NCBI GenBank assembly: GCA_023213395.1
Contig: CM041465.1
Coordinates: 94,557,741-94,621,740, forward strand
Length of the DNA stretch: 64,000 bases
Reading direction: 5' to 3'
From: Cycas panzhihuaensis
Taxonomy: Eukaryota > Cycadophyta
A program made the position numbers and the translations under genes. Below the pieces are notes generated by a model. It was given only the letters and a program-made list of their open reading frames with translations. It was not told where the DNA came from and ran no database searches. Each line of letters opens with the position of its first letter. Position 1 is the stretch's first letter. This document shows positions 12,149 to 24,120 of this stretch, one piece after another.

Positions 12149-14345
12149 GGTAATATTTTGAAAGTAATATCATCGTTGTTTTATTTTTGATGATATACTG
12201 TGGTGATGCTGGATGAGATAGAGACTACAATTTGAGCACAATTAAGAGCTGATAATGAAAGTGGATAAACCTCCCAATCAATATAGTATACTATGAATGA
12301 ATTAGCTTATACACACTATAGCTCCGAACTTACAAATGAATAATATATTTATAATGTTAGTCCTTAGATTATGATTATATGTATATCACTGTACTGCCCT
12401 TATAGATGGGTTAATGTGGGCAAGGTAACTATGGTCTTCCTTCGTGCTTGAGGAATGGCCAATGAGTACTTTTGAATAAACAAACTAGTTGAGTAATAAG
12501 AAATATACTTCGATATATGTAACTGGTCACCTTGTACGAGGTAGGATAAATGTCTCACTTAACTAAGATGCTTATAAAAGTATAATAGTTGATATGTACT
12601 TAAGAGATGGTATAGATACTTATCAAGGTGAGTAAAAACCAATTAAATGTTACTATTTTTTTTTTAAAGATATTAAGGTGTCAAAGAAAAGATATGAATA
12701 TAAAATCCAACGTTAGAGTTGATTTGATGATTTAATTAAACGTGCCAAAATTTGTGAATATTAGTGCTTAATTGTGAGTGGATTACCCCGTTGGAATTAT
12801 TATGACTATATAGACTATTGAATTGTTTAATGTGAGAAGACATATTTATTATAATTAACTAGAATAGTTGTTTAAAATATTATTATTACTAACACAAATC
12901 AAACGAGACTCGATTGCCTCTTCCAAATCACAATGGTACCAGTGCAATCAGCGTCAATGAATAAAATGGTAGGAAGATGGAGTGATGATAGATGATGGTT
13001 GATGAAATAGAACAAGACACTAGCAAAAGGCTAATTCAATGAATGTACACAACAAATGAAGATTAATTTAGTGTACCATTAATAGTCACACTTAATTTAT
13101 CCTTTTCCTTCGCAACTGTCAATATTATATACTATATAGAAGTTGTACTGTATTAAAGTTATTATAATTCAGTTTGGTTGAGTTCTTACGAAATTTATTT
13201 GCTCATGCAGTCCGTTGACATCATAGGTAAATCCAAGATGTATATTATTCTTGGAACCAAAATTTTTATTTGCTCAAGGTAATTTATGAATGTTTTCACT
13301 ATGGCAGCCATATAACTATGGAGGTAGGCATTATTGTTGGCAATATATATCAATGTCGCTAAATTTATATTTGTATTAGATGCTTAATACAACTAGAGTT
13401 ATCTTGGTGCTTATATTAATACAATATAATTGGCAACGGATGCTAGACTAGGGAAATGATAGATGACAGAGAGGACATAGAGACCACATGTGACGGATGG
13501 AGACTGACTTGAATAAATAGAACGGAGAAGAATCAATGGATGGATAGAATAGAAATCAATGGATGACACTCTAAACAATCGTAAAATGAATTTTGAAAAA
13601 AATAACAATGTAATAAAATTGTGATCAATTGATATATATAAATACACCCTTCGAGTAATAAATAAATACACTAACAAGTGATTTTTTTAAGATACTCAAG
13701 CTAAGCATTCTTTATTTATCATCTCGTAGGTTCTATCATCCATAATTCAATTTAATAGTCACCCTTTTTTTTTTCTAAAAATAATGGTGGCAGGATTTGT
13801 ATTAGTGTACTGCAACTTAACTATATGTATAGGTAAGTCTGAGAATGACAAAACATAGCTAAATTTATATCGCTATGGATGGATAGTCAAATGGTAGAGA
13901 ATGATGCAGAGGGTGGATAAAAATCAATGTGTATACTACATTATGGAAGTTAGAATCATCTCTGAGTTTAGTAATATCACACCGGTAAGCATTTATTTAA
14001 CATAGGTAAGATGCCCTTAGTAATGTTAATACAATGATTACAATAATATAAAAGATTGAATAATACTAATGTAAGCTTAATTTAGGGTGTTAATATGAAA
14101 GAGCAGATTCAATTCAATGTAAGCAGTTATCGATGAAGATATGAGGACCCTTTTGTATATATTTTCTATGTTATTTGAATGTATATGTCTATTGAATCCA
14201 ATAGTTATGACAGACACAACCAATTAGTGTAGTGCAATGAAGCAGATTGTGATGTGATAAAAGGGCAATAATGGATGATATAGTAATCTAAGGAGTAGAT
14301 TTTTTTTTTCTCTCTTTAAATATATTTTTACAAGGGTAAGATCGT
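12149..14345 (-). other. Long leader of the gag-only element
   Basis: About 2.2 kb between primer site and gag, more than half of the interior. No ORF with recognisable similarity. Loosely repeated ATGGATGGATAGA-like words occur near 13490-13570 and 13875-13925. A packaging signal would be expected in this part, but I cannot point to one. Confidence 0.45.
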
Positions 14346-14357
14346 GCTCTAATACCA
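14346..14357 (-). promoter_or_regulatory. Primer binding site, gag-only element
   Basis: The minus strand reads TGGTATTAGAGC two bases after the LTR end, 11 of 12 to the initiator-Met-tRNA primer site. Confidence 0.85.
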
Positions 14358-14359
14358 CT

Positions 14360-14598
14360 TGAGATGACCCAGACTAGTCACGCTCCTAAACAGAAGGCAA
14401 ATTGCTCAAAATATTCAATATCCAATGGATAATTGATTAATATTTATTCAATGATTGATAAGTGATGTTCGATATTACATATATGAATATATTTATACTC
14501 TAACCATGGAAGTACATGTCTAAATAATAAATAGACATAACCCCTTCACCAATTAATATGATTAGTTATGCATAATTAAACCATTTAGGCTCACTACA
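14360..14598 (-). repeat. 5' LTR of the gag-only element
   Basis: On the plus strand it begins TGAGATGACC and ends CTCACTACA. Same length as the partner at 10221-10459. Confidence 0.9.
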
Positions 14599-15070
14599 TC
14601 AACCTATAGTTTTTTCTACATTTTGTTTTTAATAGTATTGCTTTAATGTAATACACATTCAATTATTTATTAAATTTACTAATTCAGCACATCATTTTTA
14701 TGTATATGTTTTAATAATTTTATGTAGTTTACTAATCAAATAATTGAATAATTATTTTATTAATTTTTGATGTAAATAATGCTAAAAATAAGTAAAGGCT
14801 CACATATTTGATATAACTTTTCAAATGTATGTTTAAATTTACACTTCTTAACTATTGGAAATTAATTTTTAATGTGTTAAAGGCTCCATTTCCTTATAAA
14901 AGTTAATTATATATCTACATGTATATATGTATACTTATGAATGATATATTTTAAATTCAAAGTAAATGTTATAATTATTATTTATTATGGATTAATAATT
15001 CTTTCTTTCACCTTTTTGTTTCTTTAAAAATTTTCATTAAAGATGATCTCTTATTAGTCTCTTGTCTAAT
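14599..15070 (+). other. Leader of copia A, second part
   Basis: AT-rich sequence that resumes after the nested element and runs to the gag ATG. Nothing coding recognised. Confidence 0.5.
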
Positions 15071-16100
15071 ATGGCACTTATACCTGGGACAACCTTCTGT
15101 GCTTCAATTCCAGTTTTAACAGGCTCAAATTATATCGACTAGAAGGCTTGCATATCCCATCATCTAAAGCAACAAAAGATTTGGTGATATGTCATAAGAA
15201 AATTTGTAAAACCAATAGACACTTCATTAGAAGTCTATATGGTTTATTTGATGAGTTGTGATGGAGCCCTAAGCACCATCCTAACCTCTCTCTCACAAGA
15301 CATAAGTCAATAGTTATTTGAAACAAATGATCTTGCCATTGTCTAGAATACACTTAGAAGAAAAATATGATAAGGTTGACACACAAAAGGTAGTAAAGTT
15401 TAAACAATAAATGTATAATTTAAATTATGAAGATTTATCTAAAGTTGAAGATTTCTTATCAAAACTTTAACTTATTAATAGAGATTTAAGAAATTGTATA
15501 AAATCTATAATAAAAGAATGTGACAAAATTATAACTACCACATACACAAAAGATGATGATATACTTGCTTATCTTATGATTAATAAACTTCCTAAACACT
15601 TCAATCTTTTTAAAGCTGCTAAGCAACATGTAGGATATCCTCCAATAACCTTTAATCAATTAATAAATCAACTAATTGAATACTAAACAATGTTAATACA
15701 AATAAAAGAACTACAAGATCCTTCACAAGTTATTTTTTCTAAATCTAAGCCACCAAATAAATATAAAAACCAAAATAACAATCAAAATAATCACAATAGT
15801 TGCCCTAAATCCTATAAACCTCATAAAGGTTCTTTTTCAAATAACTTCAATCAAAATTATAAGTACTCTAGACCACCAAAATGCTAGAATGCTTCTAAAC
15901 AACCATTTTAAAAATGGAATGCTTCTAACTCTAATTATAATTAAAACATTAGTTGTGCCCACTATCACAAAAAGGGTCACACAATTGATGTCTATAGGAA
16001 TATAATTACTTTTAAAGCCTAAAAAGCTTCTAAGGAGATCTAATCACGATCCCATAATTCTAATTATTCTTTAACTACTACCACCTTAACACTTTCAACA
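15071..16100 (+). pseudogene. Gag of copia A (5' part before the copia B insertion)
   Basis: The ATG at 15071 opens MALIPGTTFCASIPVLTGSN, the usual copia Gag start with the L.GSNY.W motif (TGG now TAG). Frameshifts and stops break the UBN2-type middle (15250-15690). The region at 15690-15887 is rich in Asn, Gln, Lys and Pro, like the linker before the nucleocapsid. The zinc knuckle at 15954-15995 reads CAHYHKKGHTIDVY: it keeps the first C and the H but has Tyr at both other Cys positions, each a TGT-to-TAT change. Copia B interrupts the reading frame just after this, upstream of the protease. Confidence 0.82.
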
Positions 16101-16105
16101 CCTAC

Positions 16106-16417
16106 TGAAGGAAGGATGGATCTAGGGAATAAATCACTAACATGCACATAATGGCAATGGAGAATGAAAAAGAGATGAAACAAGATATGAGAGAAAAGCT
16201 TAGAGGTGAGAATGAATAATGACTCCCTCCTTGAGATTTCACCTTTTATTATTGAGGATAAGCATTAGGGTTAGGATTTTTCTACCTAATGACATAAACT
16301 TAAAATTACATCTAAGTACATATAAAGTACATTTTATTAAGAGATTGATATTAACAATATATCCTAAGGCCATTTAATTAATCTACATAAATAACCTTAA
16401 TACATTAATCTCTTTTA
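16106..16417 (-). repeat. 3' LTR of copia B
   Basis: On the plus strand it starts TGAAGGAAGGATGGATC right after the duplication CCTAC, and ends CTCTTTTA (CA to TA). Confidence 0.94.
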
Positions 16418-16433
16418 ATCCCCCCCTTAATGG
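16418..16433 (-). promoter_or_regulatory. Polypurine tract of copia B
   Basis: The minus strand reads CCATTAAGGGGGGGAT directly upstream of the 3' LTR. Confidence 0.85.
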
Positions 16434-16924
16434 TGGAAGATCATTTTGAAAAAAATTATTCTATGAGGTCTTCATTTGAGCCTCATTATTATATTAAAAT
16501 TCTAAATGACACTTTAATGGGAAAACCCTCATGGGGAATACAAACCTATAGATTTTCTAAGATCTATAGCCCCTTTTATAAATTAAAATGGCTGAGATGG
16601 CTCTTTGATATAGATTGATAACTAAGTAGCTTAAATGTACAGCTTGATCTATTGAGCCTCCATATACTATTTGGACATCCTCTATGCCCTTTCAGGTTTT
16701 TATAGATTTCAATTTTTTAAAACTAGTATAACCCTTATCTTTCTATGCCCGCATGAGGTTTTCACAAATAGGATAGAGCAGAGATTTACTCTTATTCTTT
16801 CTCACCCAGAAGGGTTTTTCACAAATAGAATAGAGTGTGATAATCCTATTCTTATTTTCTTTGATCAATCAAAGATAGAGGCCCTAAGGTTGAGATGCCT
16901 TTGGAACTATTTAAACTTCACCTT
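16434..16924 (-). other. 3' non-coding part of copia B
   Basis: Sequence between the end of RNase H and the purine tract. Plus-strand open frames here (for example 16671-16958) have no recognisable motif and lie antisense to the element. Confidence 0.5.
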
Positions 16925-17160
16925 TTATAGTGGTTTGGTGAAGATATTAGCTATTTGATCTATTGTGGGATAGTATTCTAGTTGAATTATGCTATCATGA
17001 ATAAGTTCTCTAATCTTGTAGACTTTTGTACTTATGTGTTTGGTACAATCATAAAATATAAGATTTTTTTCCATGTAGATTACTGATTGATTATCTACAT
17101 AAAGGCCAATAGGACTTGTTTGGGTGATATTTAATGTTCTCAATAATTTTCTAAGCTATA
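16925..17160 (-). pseudogene. RNase H C-terminal part, copia B
   Basis: The minus strand reads VDNQSVIYMEKNLIFYDCTK, then HISTKVYKIRELI, and ends YPTIDQIANIFTKPL. These match the copia RNase H motifs DNQSAI, TKHI...RE and T.EQ.ADIFTKPL, the C-terminus of the Pol polyprotein. The catalytic Asp of VDN is kept. It follows the RT on the minus strand. Confidence 0.9.
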
Positions 17161-17449
17161 TTACCTCCTTGCTTATCTCAGAAGCAACAATGTATTTAGC
17201 TTCAACAGTTGAATCATTAACTATCTTATATTATCTAGATCTCTATGATATTGGTGCTATTTCAAAAAATGTTACATACCTAGATATAGATCTTTCTATA
17301 TCTTTATCTCTTGTAAAATCTGAGTTTGTGTATGAAAAAAATTTAAATTCATTATTAGGTTTATACAATAGAACAAATTTGCTAGTTATCTTTAGGGATT
17401 TTAACACTCAAGGGATTTTAACACTCAAACTATAGCCAGCCACTGATTT

Positions 17450-18330
17450 TGCTTAGGATTTATCATGAATCATGCAAGAATTCTAATAGAGTATGCAATA
17501 TCTAGCCTTATATTAGTAGTGTAGATGAGACTACCTATAAGTTTCCTGTAGAGTGTTGCATCTACCTCCCTAATATTACCATTAGTTGAGAGTTTAGCAT
17601 TAGGGTTCATAGGTAAAGCCACTGGTCGAGCATCTTCTAATTGAAACTTGGTTAGAAGATCATTGATGTATTTTTCTTAGGAGATGAAAAAATTTCCATT
17701 CTTTTGTGTTACTTTAATTCCTAAGTAATATTTTATCAAACTGAGCTTAGACAATTCAAATATTTTGCCAAGGTCCTTTTCTAGTTAGCTTATTGCCTAT
17801 TTGTTGTTACCCATTATTAGCATGTCATCCATAGAGATTATGAGATAAGTGACTTTATCATTTTAGGGCTTGATGAACAATGTCACAACTTGGTAAACCA
17901 AGCATGAGGGGCTTGCTTAGGGTCGTACAAGGGCTTTCTGAACCTGCAAACCTTATGTTCTTGACCTTTGATCTCATATCCTTCTGGTTGAGCTATGTAA
18001 ATTTCTTCTTCAAGATCCCCATTAAGAAACACAGTTTTAATATCGAGTTTGTGGATTTTTCAACCCTATTGAGTAGTCAAGGCCATAAAAGTTCTAATTG
18101 TAGTCCACTTGGTTATAGGTGTAAAGACTTTAGTGTAGTCAATGCCTTCCCTTTGTATGAATCCTTTAGCTATTATCCTTGCCATGTGCTTTTATCAACG
18201 GTGCCATCCGATCTTTTATTTTGAACTACCTTTCTGCCAAGTGGTAGATCAACGAGCTCCCATATACCATTTTTTATGAGAGATTGGTATTCTTCATTTA
18301 TTGTATTTCTTTAGACTATATATTTTATAA
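17450..18330 (-). pseudogene. Reverse transcriptase, copia B
   Basis: In order, the minus strand gives NGIWELVDLPLGRKVV (near 18240), LDIKTVFLNGDLEEEIYIAQ (near 18000-18060), SMDDMLIMGNN (near 17815-17850, the YxDD catalytic box) and DLLTKFQLEDARPVALPMNP (near 17610-17670), then YRKLIGSLIYTTNIRLDIAY. This is a Ty1/copia RT with both catalytic Asp residues intact. Stops and frameshifts separate the blocks. Confidence 0.9.
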
Positions 18331-18879
18331 CTTCTTAGTATGAGAGGGGCTCTTCATTAAGAGTAAGGTGTAGTTCTATTGATTTAAGCTCAATATATAA
18401 TGATTCCTATATTCTTGCTCTATGGGTACTTTAAGTGCTAGTTTTGCCCACCTCATCTGGTTGTATATCTTTATTGAGCTGGTGGGCTTCACAAAATCTT
18501 CGAGTTGGGAATGAGGTACTTATTTTCACAACTTCTTAGTTCTTATCTTATTCATTAAAATGATCATTTTGTGAGAAGGATATTGATGTACTTGAGAAAG
18601 ATGGTCCTTCTACCACCATTTTACCTTTTTCAACTCTGCTATATTTAAAGGATGGTGCTAAATGTATACTCATCGATTCAAAGTCACAAGTTATATCTTT
18701 TGAGGTTCTATTATCAGCTTCCAATATTTAGAGTAATTTATGTTTGTCCCCTGCTCAAATTTTGAAATCTAAACATCATACTTGATAACATCATTATAGT
18801 AGCGTGAGGGTATTTGGAGTCCAGTCTAAGCAATTAATCCTCTGTCTCTATAAAAATGACATCTTTAGTAACAATGATT

Positions 18880-19760
18880 TTTTGTTATAAAGGTATAAAG
18901 ACCTTATACCCTTTCTTGTCCATAGGGTATCTAATAAAGATGCCTTTAAGTGCCCTTGGTTAGAGCTTATTTCGATCTGCATCCAGAATGTGGGTATAAC
19001 ATATAGAGCAAAACATTTTGAAGTAGTGAATAATGGGGGCTTATCTTGACCACTTTTTATTAGGTGATTATCCTTCCTTTAATGGGCTAATAGCATTGAT
19101 ATAATAAATAACTATCCATATGGCTTTGACTCATAGATAGTCAGGTATATTTTTATATACTAACATAGTTTGAGGCATGTTCATGATTGTCCTATTCATG
19201 TGCTTAGCAACTCCATTTTATTGTTGATAACTGTTACTATTATTTGATATTTAATGCCATTATCTTGAAGATAACTTTCAAACTCATATGAGGTATATTT
19301 ACCACCATTATCAGTTCAAAGACATTTAAATTGATAATTTGACCCTTTTTTAGTGCAATCTTTGAATGTTTTGAATACATAGAAGGCTTCATCTTTTTTA
19401 TATAAAAAAGCCACTCATACTTTCTTAGTGAAATCATTAGTGAAAGAGATGTAATATAACTTGCCCTTCAGTCAAGGAATGGGCATTGGTCTGCACAGAT
19501 CAGAGTGTACTAATTGTAATGAATGACTTAGTTTCCATTAACTTTTGCGAAAGGGTTGTAGATAAGATTTGGCAATGATACAAGCTTCACATTTGAAGGA
19601 CTTAGAGGAGAACTTTGGAAGACTTAGAAGAGTGTTACAAAGATTTCTAAGTTTATTAACATAAACATGGCCTATGTGAGCATGTCAAAGAGCTTCTAGT
19701 AATAATGTTAGGTGGATTAGGATTGTGTCAAATGTAAATTCTTCATTGGCATAAGGGCTT
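18880..19760 (-). pseudogene. Integrase, copia B
   Basis: The minus strand reads KCEACIIAKSYLQPF (near 19560-19600), the second half of the HHCC zinc finger, then HSLQLVHSDLCRPMP and FTNDFTKKV.VAFLYKKDEAF (near 19390-19460). Next, in a shifted frame, comes LRTDNGGKYTS (near 19305-19340), holding the second catalytic Asp. The downstream VFGC/LWDP region lies near 18900-19000. Typical Ty1/copia integrase, broken by stops. Confidence 0.87.
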
Positions 19761-20259
19761 TGGGCATAATAGGCTTCAGAAAATGGATAACTATTTAGTT
19801 AAAAGAGTTTATCAATGAGATGTCTAGTTAAGACCACTTGATCAGTTGGAGAGTGAATGACATGGAGAGTTTGGCCATTTTTAGGTACACTTAGATTAAA
19901 ACCCTAAGAGATAAGTATGGATAAGGAGAATAGGTTTTTTTTGAGATTGGATATGTATAGGACATCAAGTAATGTAAAATTTCTTTTGCCTGAGAGTTTT
20001 AGACAAATGCTACCAATTCCTTCAATAGGTTTTTGTGATTTATCAACCATATGAATAACTCCTTGAATATTTGAGTCAAATGTTTAATATAGACTGTGAT
20101 CGCACATCATATATTGAGTTTCTCCTATGTCCATGTTCCACTATCCATCAATTGAAGCCACATAATTTGTAATTCCAATAGGGCTTGTTATTAGTAAAGG
20201 GAATTCATAAGTGATATATCTACATCGAGCTTCAAAGTATCTCTATGGTTGGTCAATGG

Positions 20260-21330
20260 CATTTGATGCTGAAGATCCCTCAATTCTTTGAAATTATGCT
20301 CGTACAAATCCTACACCACTAAAGGATTCTTCACAAGTTTCTTCAACATTGTGAGCTCCAGATTTTAGTTGGAACTTAGCCAATTTATAAGTGGTAGTTT
20401 TGTAGTCTTTTATAAAGTTACTTTTATGGTTATACTGATCACACATAATAGTTTAATTTCCAATCCCTAAAGAGGTACTATTTTGGCCTGACTGTCTTAC
20501 ATTTTGTTAAGGCGACACTTGGCCTTGAGGTTGTCGAGGTTGTAACTGAGGGTTTGGTTGACTTTATAGACTATTTCCTATATTTCTTCCTCTTCCTCTT
20601 GCTTAGTTGTTTCCTCTTCCATAAGAGGGATCTTGATTTTTTGTGTAGTAAGCTTCTTCTTCCACCTCAAAGGTTGCATCTGGAAGAGAGTCAGAGGCTA
20701 TAACGTTAGTATTAAAGGTCTTGTCAAATTCTATAAACTTCTTGGCAAGTGCTTCGAAGTTGAGTGTCTTTAATGTTTTACTAGATTAAAGACTTTAGAG
20801 TAAGTTTTAATAATTAGGGACATATAGATATGATTAGATCAAGAATGCCCAAGTGATGCGTTATGTCTTAAAGTCTTTGTCAATTACCTATTTTATTGGT
20901 CGAAGAAGATTTATTATCTTATGAGCTCATCCCTTCTATATTTTTAATTTGTTCATTTTTAGAACAAGATGAATAAATTCTAAACCTGACTTAGTATCAA
21001 AGTTCTTCTTAAGAATTTCAAGGGCCTTCCAAGTTGTATCATGTTACTCTTTGTTAATCAAGTTGTGTAAGGAGTGATCAGTAACCAATAAAATTTCTAC
21101 ATAAATCTTTTAATCATCTATCTCCCATTGTAGTTTGGCTATGGCATTTGTAGGAGCTATTGGAGTGGTTCTACTAGAAGTAAGTGTTATAGCTGTTATA
21201 GGTATGATAGGTGTAGGCTGCAAGTGGGCTCTCCAAAGGCCTTCATACCTTGCAGTATTTTTAACTCTAGTGTACTATAAATCCCAATTTTCTTTGCCTT
21301 TCAATATGTAGTTGATATTTAGCTTAAACT
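20260..21330 (-). pseudogene. Gag of copia B
   Basis: A minus-strand frame reads PIAPTNAIAKLQWEIDD, DHSLHNLINKE and TWKALEILKKNFDTKS, as in copia UBN2-type Gag proteins. After frame changes it reads YGRGNN.ARGRGRN and QPNPQLQPRQPQGQ, a basic Gly/Arg/Gln-rich linker. A nucleocapsid knuckle with lost cysteines follows (MCDQYNHKSNFIKDYK, near 20410-20460). Protease should lie just downstream (about 19950-20200) but is too decayed to delimit. Confidence 0.75.
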
Positions 21331-23276
21331 AAGATGATATGGTGATGATGAAGAAATAGAAGAGATGATAGAAGTATGTGCCACTTACACGTGTGGCTAG
21401 TACACCTGATGTAATAGGGATACATAAATGAATACTATGATGAGAAGCAAGTAATGATTAAGTATTTTTTAACAACTATAAAAAATGAGTATAAACAATT
21501 ATGTAAGAATGAGGCCTAATGTAGAGATAGCAAAGAGTGGTAATATGTCATGCCACTAATCTCTAACTTATGTTCAATTGTAGGGTGAGGTTTCAATGCC
21601 TAAGGCTTCTAGTATATGATTAGGACCTTCACCCTTGATACCCGCACCTATGCTTGGTGATGAAATCTAAGTCACAATGGAGCCTAGGTACTCTTGATCC
21701 TCACATGGTTCATTAGTGAGCATCTATATATCTCCTTTGAAGAGTCAAACAATACATACATATCCCATAACTATCATGGATATTGGACTCGGTTAATTTT
21801 AATCTTGTATTAAGGTTTTCAGTTTTTTCAAGTGGTTATTAGGATTATCCCTAATTGGAGGCCATAGGTATGGGTAACTTATCCCTTCACCACTATTTTA
21901 GTTAAGACTAAACCTAGTATAAAACTCACACCTCCCTTAGGGCTCAGACTTCGAGAAATCATGGTCTATTTCAACCAAGGCAAGTATGTGCACAAGTCAA
22001 GAATTGGCAGTATAAGTTGTATGGATGAGATTCCTTTTAAGAAATAATATAACTTATTTTCGAATAACTTGAACTAAAAATTGAAATGAAAAGTTACCAA
22101 ATATGCTTGCTTGCCTTTTGTGCTTACTTTATTGTTACTACTGCTTTATGTGATGCTTTCTACTATATGTGCAAATAGAAAGAGAATGTTAGATTTGGTA
22201 GGGGAACTAGATATTGCTTTTGATCCAAGGTTTCCCTTGCTTTAGTATAATGTTTCCAAATATATTTTTAGAAATTTTAATATCAAAGCCATAAAAGGGC
22301 CAAAAAGTGGATCAACTTGCTACTAAAATGCTAATTTTTCTAAATCTAGATGCATGATATTTTACCCTATTTTATGATTTTTTCCCACAAATTTTACAAA
22401 TAATAAATGGACTTTTTTTTTTTTAAATTATAAATATGAAGGTCTAAATGATAGAATTTGAATTTATGGAAGAAGAAAAAGGCATTTAGAATTCCATTTT
22501 TGATAAGATGGTGAAGTCAAATTTCTGAAAAGGCATAAAAATTTTTGCCCTAAAAAAGCACAAAAGTAGAATCTTGCCAGATTCACTGCCTGAGAATCTA
22601 AACTTTAATATGTAAAAAGCTTCATCTTGATACATACATCAACTTTTCCTTTTGCATTATCTCTAAAATAAACTAGAAACCTACTCAAAACACCCTCACA
22701 ACATCTTTTATGGGGTTGAGTAGGCAAATTCAGTATGCATGAGAAAACTGCAAAGATCCCATGAACCGGTGGATGAGAATTGATGAGATTTATCTTAAAA
22801 TACTTCTAATACATAAATATACTAGATCCCTCAAAAAAATGTTTAGATTTTAGCTTATGTTTAAAGGATTTCATTGAGAAAAGTACCCTAAGTCACTCAT
22901 CCACAAATTGTAACCTCTTATTTTAGCTAAAACTCACTATTATAGGATGAATCTGAAGCTACTTTAGAAGATAAAAATGATCCTCTTAGAAAGGCAACCA
23001 TATAAGTTAAATTTTATCAAAATTTGAGATGGTCAAAATTTTCATAAAATTTTAGGCTTTCAATGCTTCTAGGGCTATTCTAAGAACCAAATAGCTTCAA
23101 AAATCTATCTTTTTCACTTTTGAAAATTTTCACACATAGAGAAAGTAGTAAGATATAAAATAATATAATTTTAAGATTTTAAAATAATGAGTGCACTCAT
23201 AATACTTCACATTGAAGGTGAAGGAGAGGTAAAATGACTCCATGCAAGTGGAATGAAGTGAATAGATCCCCTTCTA
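21331..23276 (-). other. Leader of copia B
   Basis: About 1.9 kb between primer site and gag. AT-rich, no ORF or motif recognised. Contains a GC-richer patch at about 21590-21720. Like copia A and C, this element has an unusually long leader. Confidence 0.5.
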
Positions 23277-23288
23277 GCTCTGATACCA
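23277..23288 (-). promoter_or_regulatory. Primer binding site, copia B
   Basis: The minus strand reads TGGTATCAGAGC two bases after the LTR, a perfect 12-base match to the initiator-Met-tRNA primer site. Confidence 0.93.
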
Positions 23289-23290
23289 TA

Positions 23291-23602
23291 TGAAGGAAGG
23301 ATGGATCTAGGGAATAAATCACTCAAATGTACTCAATAGTAATGGAGAATGAAAAAGAGCTGAAACAAGATATGAAGGCAAAGCTTGGAGGTGAGAATGG
23401 GTAATGACTCCCTCCTTGAGATTTCACCTTTTATTATTGAGGGTGAGCATTAGCATTAGATTTTTTTTGCCTAATGACATAAACCTAAAATTATATCTAA
23501 ATGTATATAAAACATATTTTACTAAGAGACTAATGCTAATAATATATCCTAAGGTCACTTAATTAATTTACACAAATGACCATGATACATTAACCTCTTT
23601 CA
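23291..23602 (-). repeat. 5' LTR of copia B
   Basis: On the plus strand it runs from TGAAGGAAGG to CTCTTTCA, followed by the duplication CCTAC at 23603-23607. Same length as the partner. Confidence 0.95.
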
Positions 23603-23607
23603 CCTAC

Positions 23608-24120
23608 ATCATAATCACCATTATGGATTTTAGATTCTAGTGTATCCCATCATATGATAAGTCATCAAGAATATTTAACCTCCTATTAGTTTGATCTTAA
23701 TTTCGAAGAAAAAATATCATTCAAAATTGGATCTCAATTGAAAGTCAAAGGTACAAGAGATGTTACCTTAAAAGATGGTTCAATTAAGGGCATATTTTAT
23801 GTTCCAAGACTATTACCTAATCTCTTATCAATCTATTAAATTTACCAAAAAGACCTAGTTGTTGAATTCTAGAAAGATAAATTTGTTATCAAACAACCTC
23901 TTAACAAATTTAGAACTATTACTTTAGGACTTACTAATCATAAAATAGGTTTGTATAGTTTAATGAATCTAAATCAATTTAAAACAAAATTTTTTAATGC
24001 CTTCATAACTAAATTCAATCCAGTCAGTAAGCTATGGCATGCATAATTTGGGCATGAAAGTTATGGCAAACTATAATATCTAAATAAGCTTGATATGATA
24101 TATAGACTTCCTCACCTATC
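23608..24120 (+). pseudogene. Protease and pre-integrase region, copia A
   Basis: Just after the copia B insertion the plus strand reads WILDSSVSHHM, the copia retropepsin active site (normally DSGAS.HM); Gly-Ala became Ser-Val. It continues with KGTRDVTLKDGSIKGIFYVP and LLPNLLSI, the usual VLYVP.L..NLLS segment, and then KLWHA.FGHESYGKL, the first part of the integrase zinc finger (LWH.RLGH). Isolated stops interrupt an otherwise open frame. The frame continues gag at 15071-16100 once copia B is removed. Confidence 0.87.

Larger units (their letters stand above)
10221..14598 (-). mobile_element. Gag-only LTR element (TR-GAG-like) nested in copia A
   Basis: Two 239-bp direct repeats, with TG...CA ends, enclose 3.9 kb. 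On the minus strand the right repeat is followed by an initiator-Met primer site and the left one is preceded by a purine tract, so this is an LTR retrotransposon in reverse orientation to copia A. The interior has one gag-type frame and no protease, RT, RNase H or integrase that I can find, so it would depend on another element for transposition. LTRs differ at about 20 of 239 positions (about 8%), all substitutions. Flanks TTAGC and TCAAC differ by two transitions, a plausible decayed target duplication. Confidence 0.85.
16106..23602 (-). mobile_element. Copia B: full-length decayed Ty1/copia element inserted in copia A
   Basis: Equal 312-bp LTRs, TG...CA ends (the left copy now ends TA), a perfect initiator-Met primer site, a polypurine tract and an exact CCTAC duplication at 16101-16105 and 23603-23607. 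On the minus strand, gag, integrase, RT and RNase H follow in the Ty1/copia order. LTRs differ at about 45 of 312 positions with no gaps (by eye, about 14%), mostly transitions. Each coding domain holds several stops. Excising the element and one duplication rejoins copia A just before its protease DSGA-type motif. Confidence 0.96.

Noticed and set aside
17880-18224. 114-codon plus-strand frame
   Set aside because: Antisense to the reverse transcriptase of copia B; the minus strand has the conserved motifs.
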